This document shows positions 45,401 through 53,703 of a DNA stretch of 64,000 nucleotides, piece by piece (the first letter of the stretch is position 1; the number at the start of each line of letters is the position of its first letter). The position numbers and the translations under genes were made by a program. The notes below the pieces were generated by a model that saw only the letters and a program-made list of their open reading frames with translations, made no database searches and had not been told where the DNA came from. The stretch is from a bacterium. GTDB lineage: Bacteria > Bacteroidota > Bacteroidia > Bacteroidales > P3. The DNA lies in assembly GCA_014802725.1 (NCBI GenBank), contig JAAVBS010000001.1, forward strand, positions 1 through 64,000, in the 5' to 3' direction.

Positions 45401-47212
45401 GCCGGCATGCAGAATGCCATCGAAATACAGCGAACGGTTGCGTCCTATCGATAATCCGCCGCCATTTGGGCGGAAATAAACCCGCTGCTTAGGGCTCAAA
45501 ATCACTTCTTTGACTTCCTTTATCGCCAACATCAGGCTGTCTTCGGTCTGCATTTCGGCCTTGACCCAAGCCTTGCCCGATGCCAATATCTCGATACGGT
45601 CGAAATCGGATTTATTAGCCGAAACCGCCAGATACAGATAGAGTTTAGGCAACAATTCGATTTCCTTTTCCTCGGCCCGGTATGTCAGGAAGCCGAAAGA
45701 GGAAAGCCGCAACATCCATTGGGACAGCATCGTTTGGTCCATGCCCCAGTCCGAAGCCAGATTGTCGAGCCCGATGCGGTCGGACCCGTAATAGTCGGCG
45801 GCCTTTTTGAGCCGATACAGCGGATTGAAAGACATCCCCTGCATAATTTCCTCCAACTCAGCCTCTTCGTAGGCCTGCAAAGACGTTATGCGCACCACGC
45901 CCTCCCGTTCCGGCACGGGCAGAATGCCAAACGTTACACGTCCCTGCTGCGGAAACCACTGCATATGTTCGTAGGCCAAGTCTATTTGGTGATAGGTGCT
46001 CAGGGCCGGAATCTCGAAAGCGAACAGTTTGGAATGCGCGAAGGTAAACACCTGTTGCGCAATATCGTAACGCATCTCACTGGTTTGATGATACAGCGAA
46101 TCGTTTTCACCCAGATAAATCCGCCACGAAACCATGGAAGACTGCAACTTCTCGTCCTTATAAACGATGCGGGCCGCCTCCACCACACCGGCTACCTTTT
46201 CCGCCTTGCGGACCGTAAGCCGCGCCGGCTGCTCGTCGGTGCCGAACACCATACGCGCGCCCTGCTGCACATAGGGGGCTTCGATGTCCAAGTCGGGGAA
46301 GAAATCGGGCAACAGTAAGCGTTCCCCGCCCGACAGGAACTGCGGATAGGTGGCCGCTTCCGGAGCCGTCAACACCGAGAGTTTTTCGACCAAACGCCCC
46401 GGAATGGGATCGGGGTAAAGTTCCGTATGATAAAAGATGGCCGAATCGGTTTCGTAACGGTTGGAATTAAGGTTGAGGCGGTAATTATAGATGTTAGCGT
46501 ATATCCTTCCGCCGGACGGCCCTATCCGCCGCCAATCGACCGTACCGGCCTCGCCGAGGAACGTTTGGGCCAAGGGGTCGTAATCGCCGCTTGCCGAATA
46601 GATAACGCTGCTGTCGTTGTAGGCCGTGCATCGGAGCGTGAGGTCATCGTAATGGAAAACGCCGCGCGTGCCCGCCTCCGCGTCCCAAACGGGGCGGCCC
46701 GCCAAGACCATCCAGGTGGCGCGCGTGGAAGCGGCCAACTGCCGTTCGCTCAAAAGCGCCAGCGTCCGCTCCGTCAAGCGTGAGAAATCACGGATTTTAT
46801 GCTGCTCCAACGTCTGTGCCACCGAACCGAGCCAGTCGCCGTTCCAAGCGTAAAGCGCCGTATCGATAAACCACTGGGCCTTCAAGAATATATATACATC
46901 CGGGTAAAACCGGAATTGTTGCGCCTGCGCCAACGCGCAAATCCGCCCGACCTGCGCGGCCGTTTCCGAACCCATCTTGGGGGCATACAGGGCGTAACCG
47001 GCAACAAAGGCCGCCATGTCACGCTTTACGTCCTTGGATAGGTTGGGGTCGGCATCCACCCATTTCTGTAGCGCGGCGGCCGTCTCGGTTTCCGACGAAA
47101 AGTCAATGGAAGCGATGGCCGTCCGCTGGGCCCGCGCCGTGGAAAAACCAGCGGGAATACCCAAAAGCAATCCCCACAACCCGCATATACAGAAAATAAG
47201 TTTTGTCTTCAT
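42428..47212 (-). CDS. Large exported protein with acidic tail, function unknown
   Basis: I do not recognise a named domain in this 1594-residue product. I start it at MKTKLIF (47212), because a signal peptide follows directly (hydrophobic core to about residue 24, cleavage near ARAQ at 29); the frame is open 14 codons further upstream. The first 500 residues look alpha/beta mixed; the rest is rich in short beta-strands with recurring patterns such as LYFDG, ALYFSGED and ADLYFDGM, reminiscent of large beta-solenoid or groove-like envelope proteins. The last 91 residues (42431-42703) contain 43 Asp/Glu and no Lys or Arg, with Gly and Tyr between. It sits between prmA and plsY in one operon. 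Confidence 0.85.
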   Translation of the reverse strand: MKTKLIFCICGLWGLLLGIPAGFSTARAQRTAIASIDFSSETETAAALQKWVDADPNLSKDVKRDMAAFVAGYALYAPKMGSETAAQVGRICALAQAQQFRFYPDVYIFLKAQWFIDTALYAWNGDWLGSVAQTLEQHKIRDFSRLTERTLALLSERQLAASTRATWMVLAGRPVWDAEAGTRGVFHYDDLTLRCTAYNDSSVIYSASGDYDPLAQTFLGEAGTVDWRRIGPSGGRIYANIYNYRLNLNSNRYETDSAIFYHTELYPDPIPGRLVEKLSVLTAPEAATYPQFLSGGERLLLPDFFPDLDIEAPYVQQGARMVFGTDEQPARLTVRKAEKVAGVVEAARIVYKDEKLQSSMVSWRIYLGENDSLYHQTSEMRYDIAQQVFTFAHSKLFAFEIPALSTYHQIDLAYEHMQWFPQQGRVTFGILPVPEREGVVRITSLQAYEEAELEEIMQGMSFNPLYRLKKAADYYGSDRIGLDNLASDWGMDQTMLSQWMLRLSSFGFLTYRAEEKEIELLPKLYLYLAVSANKSDFDRIEILASGKAWVKAEMQTEDSLMLAIKEVKEVILSPKQRVYFRPNGGGLSIGRNRSLYFDGILHAGTFDFDVQDARFSYEDFTVEIGLVDSLLFSVPGKADEYGMRQEVKVSTLIHSLSGLLYIDSNVNKGGRLDCPDYPIFESTIPSYVYYDDAYIQRGAYLADSFYFRVDPFRLLRLNTFSIDSIHFDGTLVSAGIFPDINERLVVMPDFSLGFKTVSPEDGWPVYGNRARFTDSLSLDKKGLVGNGRFDFLASQTHSRAFYFRPDDMDMVAERFEQDMAKYPVSDGATYPDLRADSVRGFFDGKTAQLRLTSTNRHSLYPYYEPWRFDGTYALFAGGTEADGEMVFGPDARIKSADWRWEGSRFEADEADFQLGGRAGGRDAYLIAKGVGIAGDVEAKTLQMLASGSDVPDEPISVRMPVQAYEAEAYYLQWTWADEQLYLEHQLASEDEVDSTGLTLHATAKSQADLKFNALHSTLYYKDTLMVCEGVFGLPVADAYWVPAENRVSVQPNGRLAPFEDAVLYFSGEDPAYAFQQVNGQIESAWRYEADGWFTYEVPGLEPQPVHFDRIHVRNADSTSEAVATVDEEYLFLDEGFEFSGKVTASGKAAAERGNADLYFDGMAGLRYRLLDETDAADAEETDWLTSAFKFQAYLNPESIRIPVTERTKNGRGRAMRAGFFSASDGRPHFVFMEPLLSNEKPIADAEGFLCYSPEDKAYLILDSNDNEVLAYDLTEGESSATGELRLDLRTDALQTSFYGQLFQEGASADDLFMQVVWKLDFFFNPALFKRMADELNKNTNLTAGNLADNPMFDVFIQETMSKQEAQAMRNELQAYGGINRIPSAWQKGLVFTNLGFEWDPRTSSYRSTGTGELLTVGPHRIDKKMKVYAQISRGRRGDVINIYIEGSRYNWYYFNYADHILQVLSSDKDFNDAIEKIKPGKRRKGKFQYTLSTMRKKNIFVAEFEDYGGGYDEPDVAADETETGLDEAAGGDYDGYGGYEDWTDEGDDTEETEEGAEVSAVEDAAESSEEDVDPDEDEGYWEDEGYEDYEDYDE

Positions 47213-47223
47213 GCCGTTATCGG

Positions 47224-48066
47224 TTATCGGTACTGAAATGCCAAGGCCGTCCACGCCTCACGTGTCTTCATGGCTTGGAACGTAAAGCCCAGAGCCTCGG
47301 CCCGCTCACGCAAAACGGGTACATCGCTCTCGTAAAACCCGCTCAGGAACAACCGCCCGCCCGGCCGCAAGGCCTCGGCATAGGCCGGCAGATGGTCCAA
47401 CAGGATGTTGCGGTTGATATTGGCCAAAATGGCATCCACGCGGCGGCCGGCCAACTGCTCGCCGCTGCCCTGCGTTACCGTGATGCGGTCGGAAAGATGG
47501 TTTCGCGCCACATTCTCCCGCGCGTTGGCACAGGCCCAGTCGTCGTAGTCGATGGCCGAGACGGCCGCCGCGCCTTCCTTGGCGGCCAGCAATCCCAAAA
47601 TGCCCGTACCGCACCCCATATCCACCACTTGCCGACCCTCCCAATCGTTTTCGGCGATAAATTCTATCATCAGGGCCGTGGTGGGATGGTGCGCCGTACC
47701 GAACGACATCTTGGGCTCTATCTCCACAAAATGCTTGACGGCCGGCCGTTGGGTATGAAAGGGGGCGTGCACGAAACAGAAATCGCCGATTTGTACCGGC
47801 GCGTAATGGCTTTCCCAAGCCTGATTCCAATTGACATCCGGCATCTTTTCCCATCCGCCCGCCTGCACGTGCCCGTATTGCGCCATCACGTCCGCGATGG
47901 CCGCGTCCGCCTCATCCGGTTTGCCGGCCGTTTCCGGCCAATAACCGATCAGTGCGCCCGCTTCCTGCTCAAAGCTCTCAAAACCCAAATCGCCCAAATC
48001 GGATACGAACAAATCCGATTCGGGCGAAACGAGCGTATGTGTGAATACCCTTTTATAGTAACCCAT
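47224..48066 (-). CDS. prmA: Ribosomal protein L11 methyltransferase PrmA
   Basis: PrmA trimethylates ribosomal protein L11. The 280 residues have an N-terminal substrate-binding domain and a C-terminal SAM domain with VVDMGCGTGILGLLA and the NINRNILLDHL segment typical of PrmA. FGTAHHPTTALMIEF precedes the SAM motif, as in the family. It follows tpiA by three bases. Confidence 0.95.
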   Translation of the reverse strand: MGYYKRVFTHTLVSPESDLFVSDLGDLGFESFEQEAGALIGYWPETAGKPDEADAAIADVMAQYGHVQAGGWEKMPDVNWNQAWESHYAPVQIGDFCFVHAPFHTQRPAVKHFVEIEPKMSFGTAHHPTTALMIEFIAENDWEGRQVVDMGCGTGILGLLAAKEGAAAVSAIDYDDWACANARENVARNHLSDRITVTQGSGEQLAGRRVDAILANINRNILLDHLPAYAEALRPGGRLFLSGFYESDVPVLRERAEALGFTFQAMKTREAWTALAFQYR

Positions 48067-48069
48067 ACA

Positions 48070-48846
48070 TTATTTGAACGAGTTGATAATCGTAACGAAA
48101 TCTTCGGCTTTCAAGGCCGCGCCGCCAATCAGACCGCCATCCACGTCGTTTTGCGCAAAGAGTTCGGCCGCATTCTTGGCATTGCAACTGCCGCCATAGA
48201 GTATCGACAGGTTGCGCGCCACTTCCTTGCCGTATTTCCCTTCCACAAGACCGCGGATAAACGCATGAATCTCCTGCGCCTGCTCCGGCGTGGCCGTCTT
48301 GCCCGTGCCGATGGCCCAAACCGGTTCGTAGGCGATGATGACCTTGACGAAATCCAATTGCGGCAAGCCGAACAGGCCCTTTTCCACCTGCGTGCGGATA
48401 ACGTCGAAATGCCGGCCGGCCTCGCGTTCCTCCAGCGATTCGCCCACGCAGACAATCGGCGTGATACCCTCGGCAAGGAGTTTTTCCACCTTGGCGGCCA
48501 CCTGCCCGTCGGTTTCCTTAAAATATTTGCGGCGTTCGGAATGCCCCACAATGCAGTATTCCACGCCCATCGAACTCAGCATATCGGCCGAAATCTCGCC
48601 CGTATAAGCGCCCTGCCCGTGTTCGCTCACATCCTGCGCGCCAACGCCGAACAGACGTTCATCCTCCTCGGTGTGCGACAAATCCAACGCCATTTCGGTA
48701 TAAAGGCTGGGCGGACAAACGATGACTTCCACTTTGGAAGACTTCTGCCCCTTTTCTATCTGTTCCGACAATTCGTCCAACAATTCTTCCGCATCCTGAA
48801 AGTTCTTGTTCATCTTCCAGTTGCCGGCCACTATTTTCTTGCGCAT
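48070..48846 (-). CDS. tpiA: Triosephosphate isomerase
   Basis: The enzyme interconverts dihydroxyacetone phosphate and glyceraldehyde 3-phosphate. The 258-residue TIM barrel has the catalytic Lys in AGNWKMN, His in IVGHSERR and Glu in AYEPVWAIGTG. The phosphate-binding GGSCNAKNA and GLIGGAAL segments are present. It lies 28 bases after the BT_3928-type gene, a neighbourhood seen in Bacteroides. Confidence 0.98.
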   Translation of the reverse strand: MRKKIVAGNWKMNKNFQDAEELLDELSEQIEKGQKSSKVEVIVCPPSLYTEMALDLSHTEEDERLFGVGAQDVSEHGQGAYTGEISADMLSSMGVEYCIVGHSERRKYFKETDGQVAAKVEKLLAEGITPIVCVGESLEEREAGRHFDVIRTQVEKGLFGLPQLDFVKVIIAYEPVWAIGTGKTATPEQAQEIHAFIRGLVEGKYGKEVARNLSILYGGSCNAKNAAELFAQNDVDGGLIGGAALKAEDFVTIINSFK

Positions 48847-48874
48847 AATCGTGATGTTTTTAGTTTCGTAATGT

Positions 48875-50152
48875 TTATTCGGGTTTGATGCTTTTCAAAT
48901 CGGGAAAATCGCGGCCGTTCCAACGTTTGACCACCACCGGGCCGTTCATGAGGATGACGCCGGGATTGGCGCGTATCATGCTCTTGAGCCCCGTATCGTC
49001 GCCGAAATAATAGGCCACTTCCGCATCGTTCATCTTTTCCTTGAACGCTTCCATATCGCTGACGGGCGTTTCGGAATCCGTGGCCACGAGCAGGTCGTAG
49101 CCGTAGCCCAAGGCTCCGGCGTCGGCCAACTTATCCCAAATATGCGCCAACGTCTTTCCGGACGCCTTCTCCCAATCATAGACCACCACCAGAAAATGCA
49201 ACCCTTCGCGGCCGATGACCGCATCGGTCACGTCGTAGCCGCCGTCCTCGTCGTCCATACGTTCCAAGAGGCTGACCTCGATGATGCGCGGATTGGGGTC
49301 TTCATCGCGGCGCGAAACGAATTCCCAGCGGTTGTTCCACGCGGTGTCGGAGAACGGGATGTCCTTGTCGCAGTATTCCTGCACCGCACCGGTCTCCTTA
49401 TCGCGGTAAGTCAGATAATAGCGGATCGGCTCGGGGTTTTCCACCAGCATCCGGCGGCCGTCTTTCCACCCCAGGAAATTGGAGATGGGCAGGTGACGGT
49501 AGTTGTAAATTTCAAAGCCCAAGAACAGCAACACGATGCCGGCCGCCAAGCCCGCCTGCACCTTGCAGCAGAAGCCCTTGCCCAACTTCGGCAACGCGAA
49601 AACCAGCGCAAGCACCAATGCATCCAACACCAGGTTTTTGTAGAACGTCTGCCAGTTGGTCAGGATCAAGGCCTCGCCGAAGCAACCGCAGTCGGGCACC
49701 GGATTGGCGATGGCGTCGAAAAACGTCACGACCGTAAAGAACGCCATCATCAGCGCGGCGAGATACGTGGTCCATTTCGTCCATACGTTGAGCACCAACA
49801 GCATACCGACGCAGAACTCCACAAGGTTGAGCAGGAACGACAGCGGCAACGCCAACGAAACGAGCCACGGCATTTGATAGGCTTCCAGATAGTCGTGGAT
49901 GATGAAATGCGTGCCGAGCGGGTCCACGCCTTTTACATAACCGGAAAAGACGAATACACAGCCGACCAGCGTCCGCACGATGGCGCCGCTCGTGGCGCCG
50001 AAGCCCTGCCGGTTGATGGCAATCAACAGGATATTCAAAGCCAATAACCCCAAAAACACCGGGCTGTATCCCAAAACGCCGGCGATGCAACCGGCCAATA
50101 CCAACGAGCAGCCGATACCCGCATACGCCCAAATATTCTCTTTCATTTTCAT
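48875..50152 (-). CDS. BT_3928-type membrane protein (DoxX-like plus thioredoxin-like domain)
   Basis: The 425-residue protein starts at MKMKENIWAYAG. The N-terminal half has several hydrophobic helices with a DoxX/MauE-like pattern (VFVFSGYVKGVDPLGTHFII; FCVGMLLVLNVW). A Cys pair lies in PVPDCGCFGEALILT near the middle. The C-terminal part resembles a thioredoxin-like domain (LHFLVVVYDWEKASGKTL) but without a CxxC. The family is Bacteroidota-specific, of unknown function; a redox role is inferred. Its ATG overlaps the DUF1599 stop (ATGA). An upstream in-frame extension to 50362 is rejected. Confidence 0.85.
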   Translation of the reverse strand: MKMKENIWAYAGIGCSLVLAGCIAGVLGYSPVFLGLLALNILLIAINRQGFGATSGAIVRTLVGCVFVFSGYVKGVDPLGTHFIIHDYLEAYQMPWLVSLALPLSFLLNLVEFCVGMLLVLNVWTKWTTYLAALMMAFFTVVTFFDAIANPVPDCGCFGEALILTNWQTFYKNLVLDALVLALVFALPKLGKGFCCKVQAGLAAGIVLLFLGFEIYNYRHLPISNFLGWKDGRRMLVENPEPIRYYLTYRDKETGAVQEYCDKDIPFSDTAWNNRWEFVSRRDEDPNPRIIEVSLLERMDDEDGGYDVTDAVIGREGLHFLVVVYDWEKASGKTLAHIWDKLADAGALGYGYDLLVATDSETPVSDMEAFKEKMNDAEVAYYFGDDTGLKSMIRANPGVILMNGPVVVKRWNGRDFPDLKSIKPE

Positions 50153-50712
50153 GCCACAGCCTCCTCCGCCATTGTAATCAGCGCGAAAATCGCATAATTC
50201 ATCATATCCATATAGTTGGCCTCCAAGCCCTCGGACACGCAGGTTTTGCCAGCATTGTCCTCGATTTGCTTGACGCGCATCAATTTCATCAAAATGATGT
50301 CGGTAATCGAATCGACGCGCATCGCACGCCAGGCCTCGCCGTAATCGTGGTTCTTGTCGCACATGAGCCGGTACGTGGCTTCCGTATAGTGGTCATAACG
50401 TTCCAACGCCTGCTCCACGCTCATGTCTATGGTGTCGCTCCAACCGAGTTCCAACTGTATCATACTGATGATGGCGTAGTTGATGATGCCGATAAACTCT
50501 TCCCGAATGCCGTCCGCCACCTTTTGGTCTTTTTCGGTCTGTATGGTCCGGATGCGGCGCGCCTTGATGAGAATCTGGTCGGTCAGCGAAGACGGCCGCA
50601 AGATGCGCCAAGCCGGCCCATAGTCTTTCATTTTGGCCGCATAGAGCCGCCGGCACTCGGCCATGATTTCCCGATAGGCTTTTTCCGTATCGGACTTCCC
50701 CTGCTTCCCCAT
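50149..50712 (-). CDS. DUF1599 protein with two internal repeats
   Basis: The 187-residue protein contains two copies of one unit: DYGPAWRILRPSSLTDQILI with NYAIISM, and DYGEAWRAMRVDSITDIILM with NYAIFAL. The repeat spans about 85 residues. The family has been linked by others to nucleotide-modification domains; the activity is not established. It is the first gene of the operon running to plsY, and its promoter overlaps that of folP. Confidence 0.88.
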   Translation of the reverse strand: MGKQGKSDTEKAYREIMAECRRLYAAKMKDYGPAWRILRPSSLTDQILIKARRIRTIQTEKDQKVADGIREEFIGIINYAIISMIQLELGWSDTIDMSVEQALERYDHYTEATYRLMCDKNHDYGEAWRAMRVDSITDIILMKLMRVKQIEDNAGKTCVSEGLEANYMDMMNYAIFALITMAEEAVA

Positions 50713-50728
50713 TTTATTGCATTTTTAC

Positions 50729-50760
50729 CTTGCAAAAGTACGTAAATAATACTAAGTTTG
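50729..50760 (+). promoter_or_regulatory. folP-cdaA promoter
   Basis: CTTG (50729-50732), 20 bases, TAAGTTTG (50753-50760). The -7 box is a full match. It interlocks with the DUF1599 promoter on the other strand. Confidence 0.7.
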
Positions 50761-50764
50761 CAAC
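50733..50764 (-). promoter_or_regulatory. DUF1599 operon promoter
   Basis: On the minus strand GTTG (50761-50764), 20 bases, TACTTTTG (50733-50740). Each strand's -7 box directly abuts the other strand's -33 box. Confidence 0.7.
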
Positions 50765-50787
50765 TTACAAAAATCGCTTTACTGACT

Positions 50788-51639
50788 ATGCCCTACACTC
50801 TGACTATCAGCGGAAAAGTATATCCCTTACAACCGCAGAAAGTCATGGGCATCCTTAACCTCACGCCCGACTCTTTTTTTGCGGACAGCCGTTGTACGGG
50901 CACCGCCGGAACCGCTATCGCGGACGAAGCCTTGCGCCGTGTGGATCGGATGCTGGCCGACGGCCTGGACATCCTTGACCTCGGCGCCGTTTCCACGCGT
51001 CCCGGTTCGCAAGCCCCGTCGGCGGAGGAAGAATGGCGGCGGTTGGAAGCTCCCCTGCGCCTCATCGCGCGGCATTTTCCCGACCTGCCGGTTTCCATCG
51101 ACACCTACCGCGCCGACATCGCCCGCCGCTGCGTGGAAAACGGCGCGCATATCATCAACGACATTTCGGGCGGGCTGTTCGACGAACGCATGTTTGAAAC
51201 CGTCGGCCACCTGCAGGTGCCTTACGTGCTTATGCACACGTCCGACCGCCCCGACCGCATGCAAAACGCCCCGCAATACGCCGACGTCACGGCCGACCTC
51301 ATCCGCTTCTTTTCCGAGCGGACGGCGTTGGCGCGACAGGCCGGCATTCACGACCTGATCATTGACCCGGGCTTCGGCTTCGGCAAAACGGTGGAACACA
51401 ACTACCAATTGTTGGCGCAACTGAGCCGTTTCAAGGTATTGGATTGCCCCGTTTTGGCCGGCCTGTCGCGCAAGTCCATGCTGTGGAAGCCGCTGCAGTC
51501 CTCGCCCGAACAAATGCTCAACGCCACCACCTGCGTCAACACGCTCGCGCTTGTGCAGGGGGCCGATATCCTGCGCGTGCACGATGTGAAAGCCGCCTCG
51601 GAAGCCATCCGGCTTTTCAATTTATATAACGCCTATTAA
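50788..51639 (+). CDS. folP: Dihydropteroate synthase
   Basis: FolP joins p-aminobenzoate to dihydropterin pyrophosphate in folate synthesis and is the sulfonamide target. The 283-residue TIM barrel starts at MPYTLTISGK (ATG 50788; an in-frame TTG at 50758 lies in the promoter). The signature MGILNLTPDSFF is followed by LDLGAVSTRPGS, IDTYRAD and IIDPGFGFGKTVEHNYQLL. cdaA follows 11 bases later. Confidence 0.96.
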   Translation: MPYTLTISGKVYPLQPQKVMGILNLTPDSFFADSRCTGTAGTAIADEALRRVDRMLADGLDILDLGAVSTRPGSQAPSAEEEWRRLEAPLRLIARHFPDLPVSIDTYRADIARRCVENGAHIINDISGGLFDERMFETVGHLQVPYVLMHTSDRPDRMQNAPQYADVTADLIRFFSERTALARQAGIHDLIIDPGFGFGKTVEHNYQLLAQLSRFKVLDCPVLAGLSRKSMLWKPLQSSPEQMLNATTCVNTLALVQGADILRVHDVKAASEAIRLFNLYNAY

Positions 51640-51650
51640 CCCCTTTCGCC

Positions 51651-52481
51651 ATGAACCTGTTCCTCAACTGGATTGAAAACTTTACCTGGAACCAAGCCTT
51701 AGACCTCGCCATCATCCTGTTTTTGGCCTACGAACTCTTCCGACTGGTAAGGGGCACCTCGGCGCTCAATATCCTGTTGAGCATCATCGGCGTGTATGTC
51801 TGCTGGCAAATCGCGCTCGCCTTGGAGATGCCGGTGGTGTCCGGCCTGCTTGACCGCGTCATCAGCATGGGGTTGTTGGGCATCGTCGTCATTTTCCAAC
51901 CCGAATTGCGGCGGTTCCTGTTTATGCTCAGCACCGGCGCCATCCGCAAGCAACGCGAGCAGAAACTGCTCAAGCGCGTCTTTATGAAAACCTGGGGCAA
52001 GCGGCCGTTGCACATCACGCAAATCATCCAGGCCTGCATCCACATGTCGCTGAGCCGTACGGGCGCGTTGATTATCCTGACCCAACAGAACAAACTGCCG
52101 GCCGTCATCAGCACGGGGGAACGCATGGACGCTATGATTTCCAGTTCCCTTATCGAAAACATCTTCTTCAAGAACAGCCCGCTGCACGACGGGGCGATGA
52201 TTATCGAAAACAACAAGATTATAGCCGCCCGCTGCATCCTGCCGGTAACGGCCAACAAAGAAGTATCGGCCAATTTGGGATTGCGCCACCGCAGCGCCAT
52301 CGGCGTTACCGAACAATCGGACGCCCTGGCCATCATCGTGTCGGAAGAAACGGGTTCCGTATCCTACTGCCAGTTCGGTGAAATCACCTACGACGTATCG
52401 CCCTCCCAACTACGGGCGGAAATAGAGAAGTTCTTTGCCGAAGCTGAAGAAGAGATGCAGACGCACCATCAGAAACATTAG
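51651..52481 (+). CDS. cdaA: Diadenylate cyclase CdaA
   Basis: CdaA makes cyclic di-AMP from two ATP. The 276 residues have three N-terminal membrane helices (about 15-30, 38-60 and 70-85) and a DAC domain with Asp180-Gly-Ala (LHDGAMII) and Arg212-His-Arg (LRHRSAIGVTEQSDA). The pairing with folP is common in Bacteroidota. No GlmM or CdaR gene is adjacent. Confidence 0.95.
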   Translation: MNLFLNWIENFTWNQALDLAIILFLAYELFRLVRGTSALNILLSIIGVYVCWQIALALEMPVVSGLLDRVISMGLLGIVVIFQPELRRFLFMLSTGAIRKQREQKLLKRVFMKTWGKRPLHITQIIQACIHMSLSRTGALIILTQQNKLPAVISTGERMDAMISSSLIENIFFKNSPLHDGAMIIENNKIIAARCILPVTANKEVSANLGLRHRSAIGVTEQSDALAIIVSEETGSVSYCQFGEITYDVSPSQLRAEIEKFFAEAEEEMQTHHQKH

Positions 52482-52503
52482 CCCCGACCGGACATCGCCG
52501 GGT

Positions 52504-53607
52504 TTATACGTTGAACCTGAAATGCAGGATGTCGCCGTCCTGCACGACATAATCTTTCCCCTCCACGCCCAACCGGCCGGCTTCCTTGCAGGCCGCTTCC
52601 GAGCGCAGATGCACATAGTCGTCGTACTTGATAACCTCGGCGCGGATAAAGCCCTTTTCGAAATCGCTGTGGATGATGCCGGCCGCCTGCGGGGCTTTCG
52701 TGCCGCGGACAAACGTCCAGGCGCGGCTCTCGTCGGGTCCCGTCGTAAAATACGTCTGTAAATCGAGCAAGGCATAAGCAGCCTTGATCAAACGCGCCAC
52801 GCCCGATTCCTTCAAGCCTAATTCCGACAGGAACAGTTCCTTTTCTTCGTAGGTCTCCAATTCGGCGATTTCGGATTCAATCTTGGCCGCCACCACGAGA
52901 CACTGCGCGTTCTCTCCCGCCACGGCCGCCTTGACCGCTTCCACGTAATGGTTGCCCGTTACGGCCGAAGCCTCGTCCACATTGCAGACATACAGCACCG
53001 GCTTGTCGGTAAGCAGGAACAGTTCGCGCGCCAACCGCCGGTCGTCTTTGCTGTCGAGTTCCACCGTGCGCGCGCTCTTGCCTTGCAACAGCACCTCTTG
53101 ATAGCGTTTGAGGATTTCCAACAGCCGTTTCGCGTTTTTGTCGCCGCCCGACTGCGCCTGTTTCTCCACCTTACCCAAACGCGATTCGATGGTTTCAAGG
53201 TCTTTGAGTTGCAACTCGGTGTCGATGATTTCCTTATCGCGGATCGGATCGACCGAACCGTCCACATGCGTGATGTTGCCGTCGTCGAAGCACCGCAGCA
53301 CATGGATAATGGCATCCGTTTCCCGGATATGCGACAGGAATTTGTTGCCCAAGCCCTCGCCCTTGCTGGCGCCCTTGACCAAACCCGCGATGTCGGCGAT
53401 TTCCATCGTGGCCGGTATCACCCGCTTGGGCCGGTCTATTTCGGCCAGCTGTTGCAAGCGTTCATCCGGCACCGTAATCATGCCGACATTCGGCTCAATC
53501 GTACAAAACGGGAAATTCGCCGCCTGCGCCTTGGCGCTCGACAGGCAATTGAACAACGTGGACTTGCCGACATTGGGCAATCCGACTATACCGCACTTCA
53601 ACGACAT
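52504..53607 (-). CDS. ychF: Redox-regulated ATPase/GTPase YchF (OLA1 family)
   Basis: The 367-residue Obg-family protein begins SLKCGIVGLPNVGKSTLFN with the P-loop GLPNVGKST. IADIAGLVKGASKGEGLGNKF is the switch region, in part; a coiled-coil insertion and a C-terminal TGS domain (HSDFEKGFIRAEVI) follow. YchF binds ribosomes and prefers ATP. The start lies downstream of the gcvH terminator; no clear -7 box is seen. Confidence 0.96.
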   Translation of the reverse strand: MSLKCGIVGLPNVGKSTLFNCLSSAKAQAANFPFCTIEPNVGMITVPDERLQQLAEIDRPKRVIPATMEIADIAGLVKGASKGEGLGNKFLSHIRETDAIIHVLRCFDDGNITHVDGSVDPIRDKEIIDTELQLKDLETIESRLGKVEKQAQSGGDKNAKRLLEILKRYQEVLLQGKSARTVELDSKDDRRLARELFLLTDKPVLYVCNVDEASAVTGNHYVEAVKAAVAGENAQCLVVAAKIESEIAELETYEEKELFLSELGLKESGVARLIKAAYALLDLQTYFTTGPDESRAWTFVRGTKAPQAAGIIHSDFEKGFIRAEVIKYDDYVHLRSEAACKEAGRLGVEGKDYVVQDGDILHFRFNV

Positions 53608-53637
53608 AATAAATAATAGGTAGTATGGTTAACTCAC

Positions 53638-53677
53638 AAAAAAGCCCTTCCCCCTGCGTTGAGACAAGGCGAAGGGC
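53638..53677 (-). terminator. Terminator after gcvH
   Basis: On the minus strand GCCCTTC (53671-53677) pairs with GAAGGGC (53644-53650), extended by further pairs, and is followed by six T residues (53638-53643). Confidence 0.85.
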
Positions 53678-53703
53678 CATTGGTACCGGATTTTCCGGCG
53701 GGA

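Noticed and set aside
49321-49350. Second parS-like site (TTGTTCCACGCGG)
   Set aside because: Too many differences from the palindrome (about 11 of 16 matching) to separate it from chance.
50153-50362. Upstream extension of the BT_3928-type gene
   Set aside because: It overlaps DUF1599 in another frame; the MKMKENIW start with the ATGA overlap is natural.
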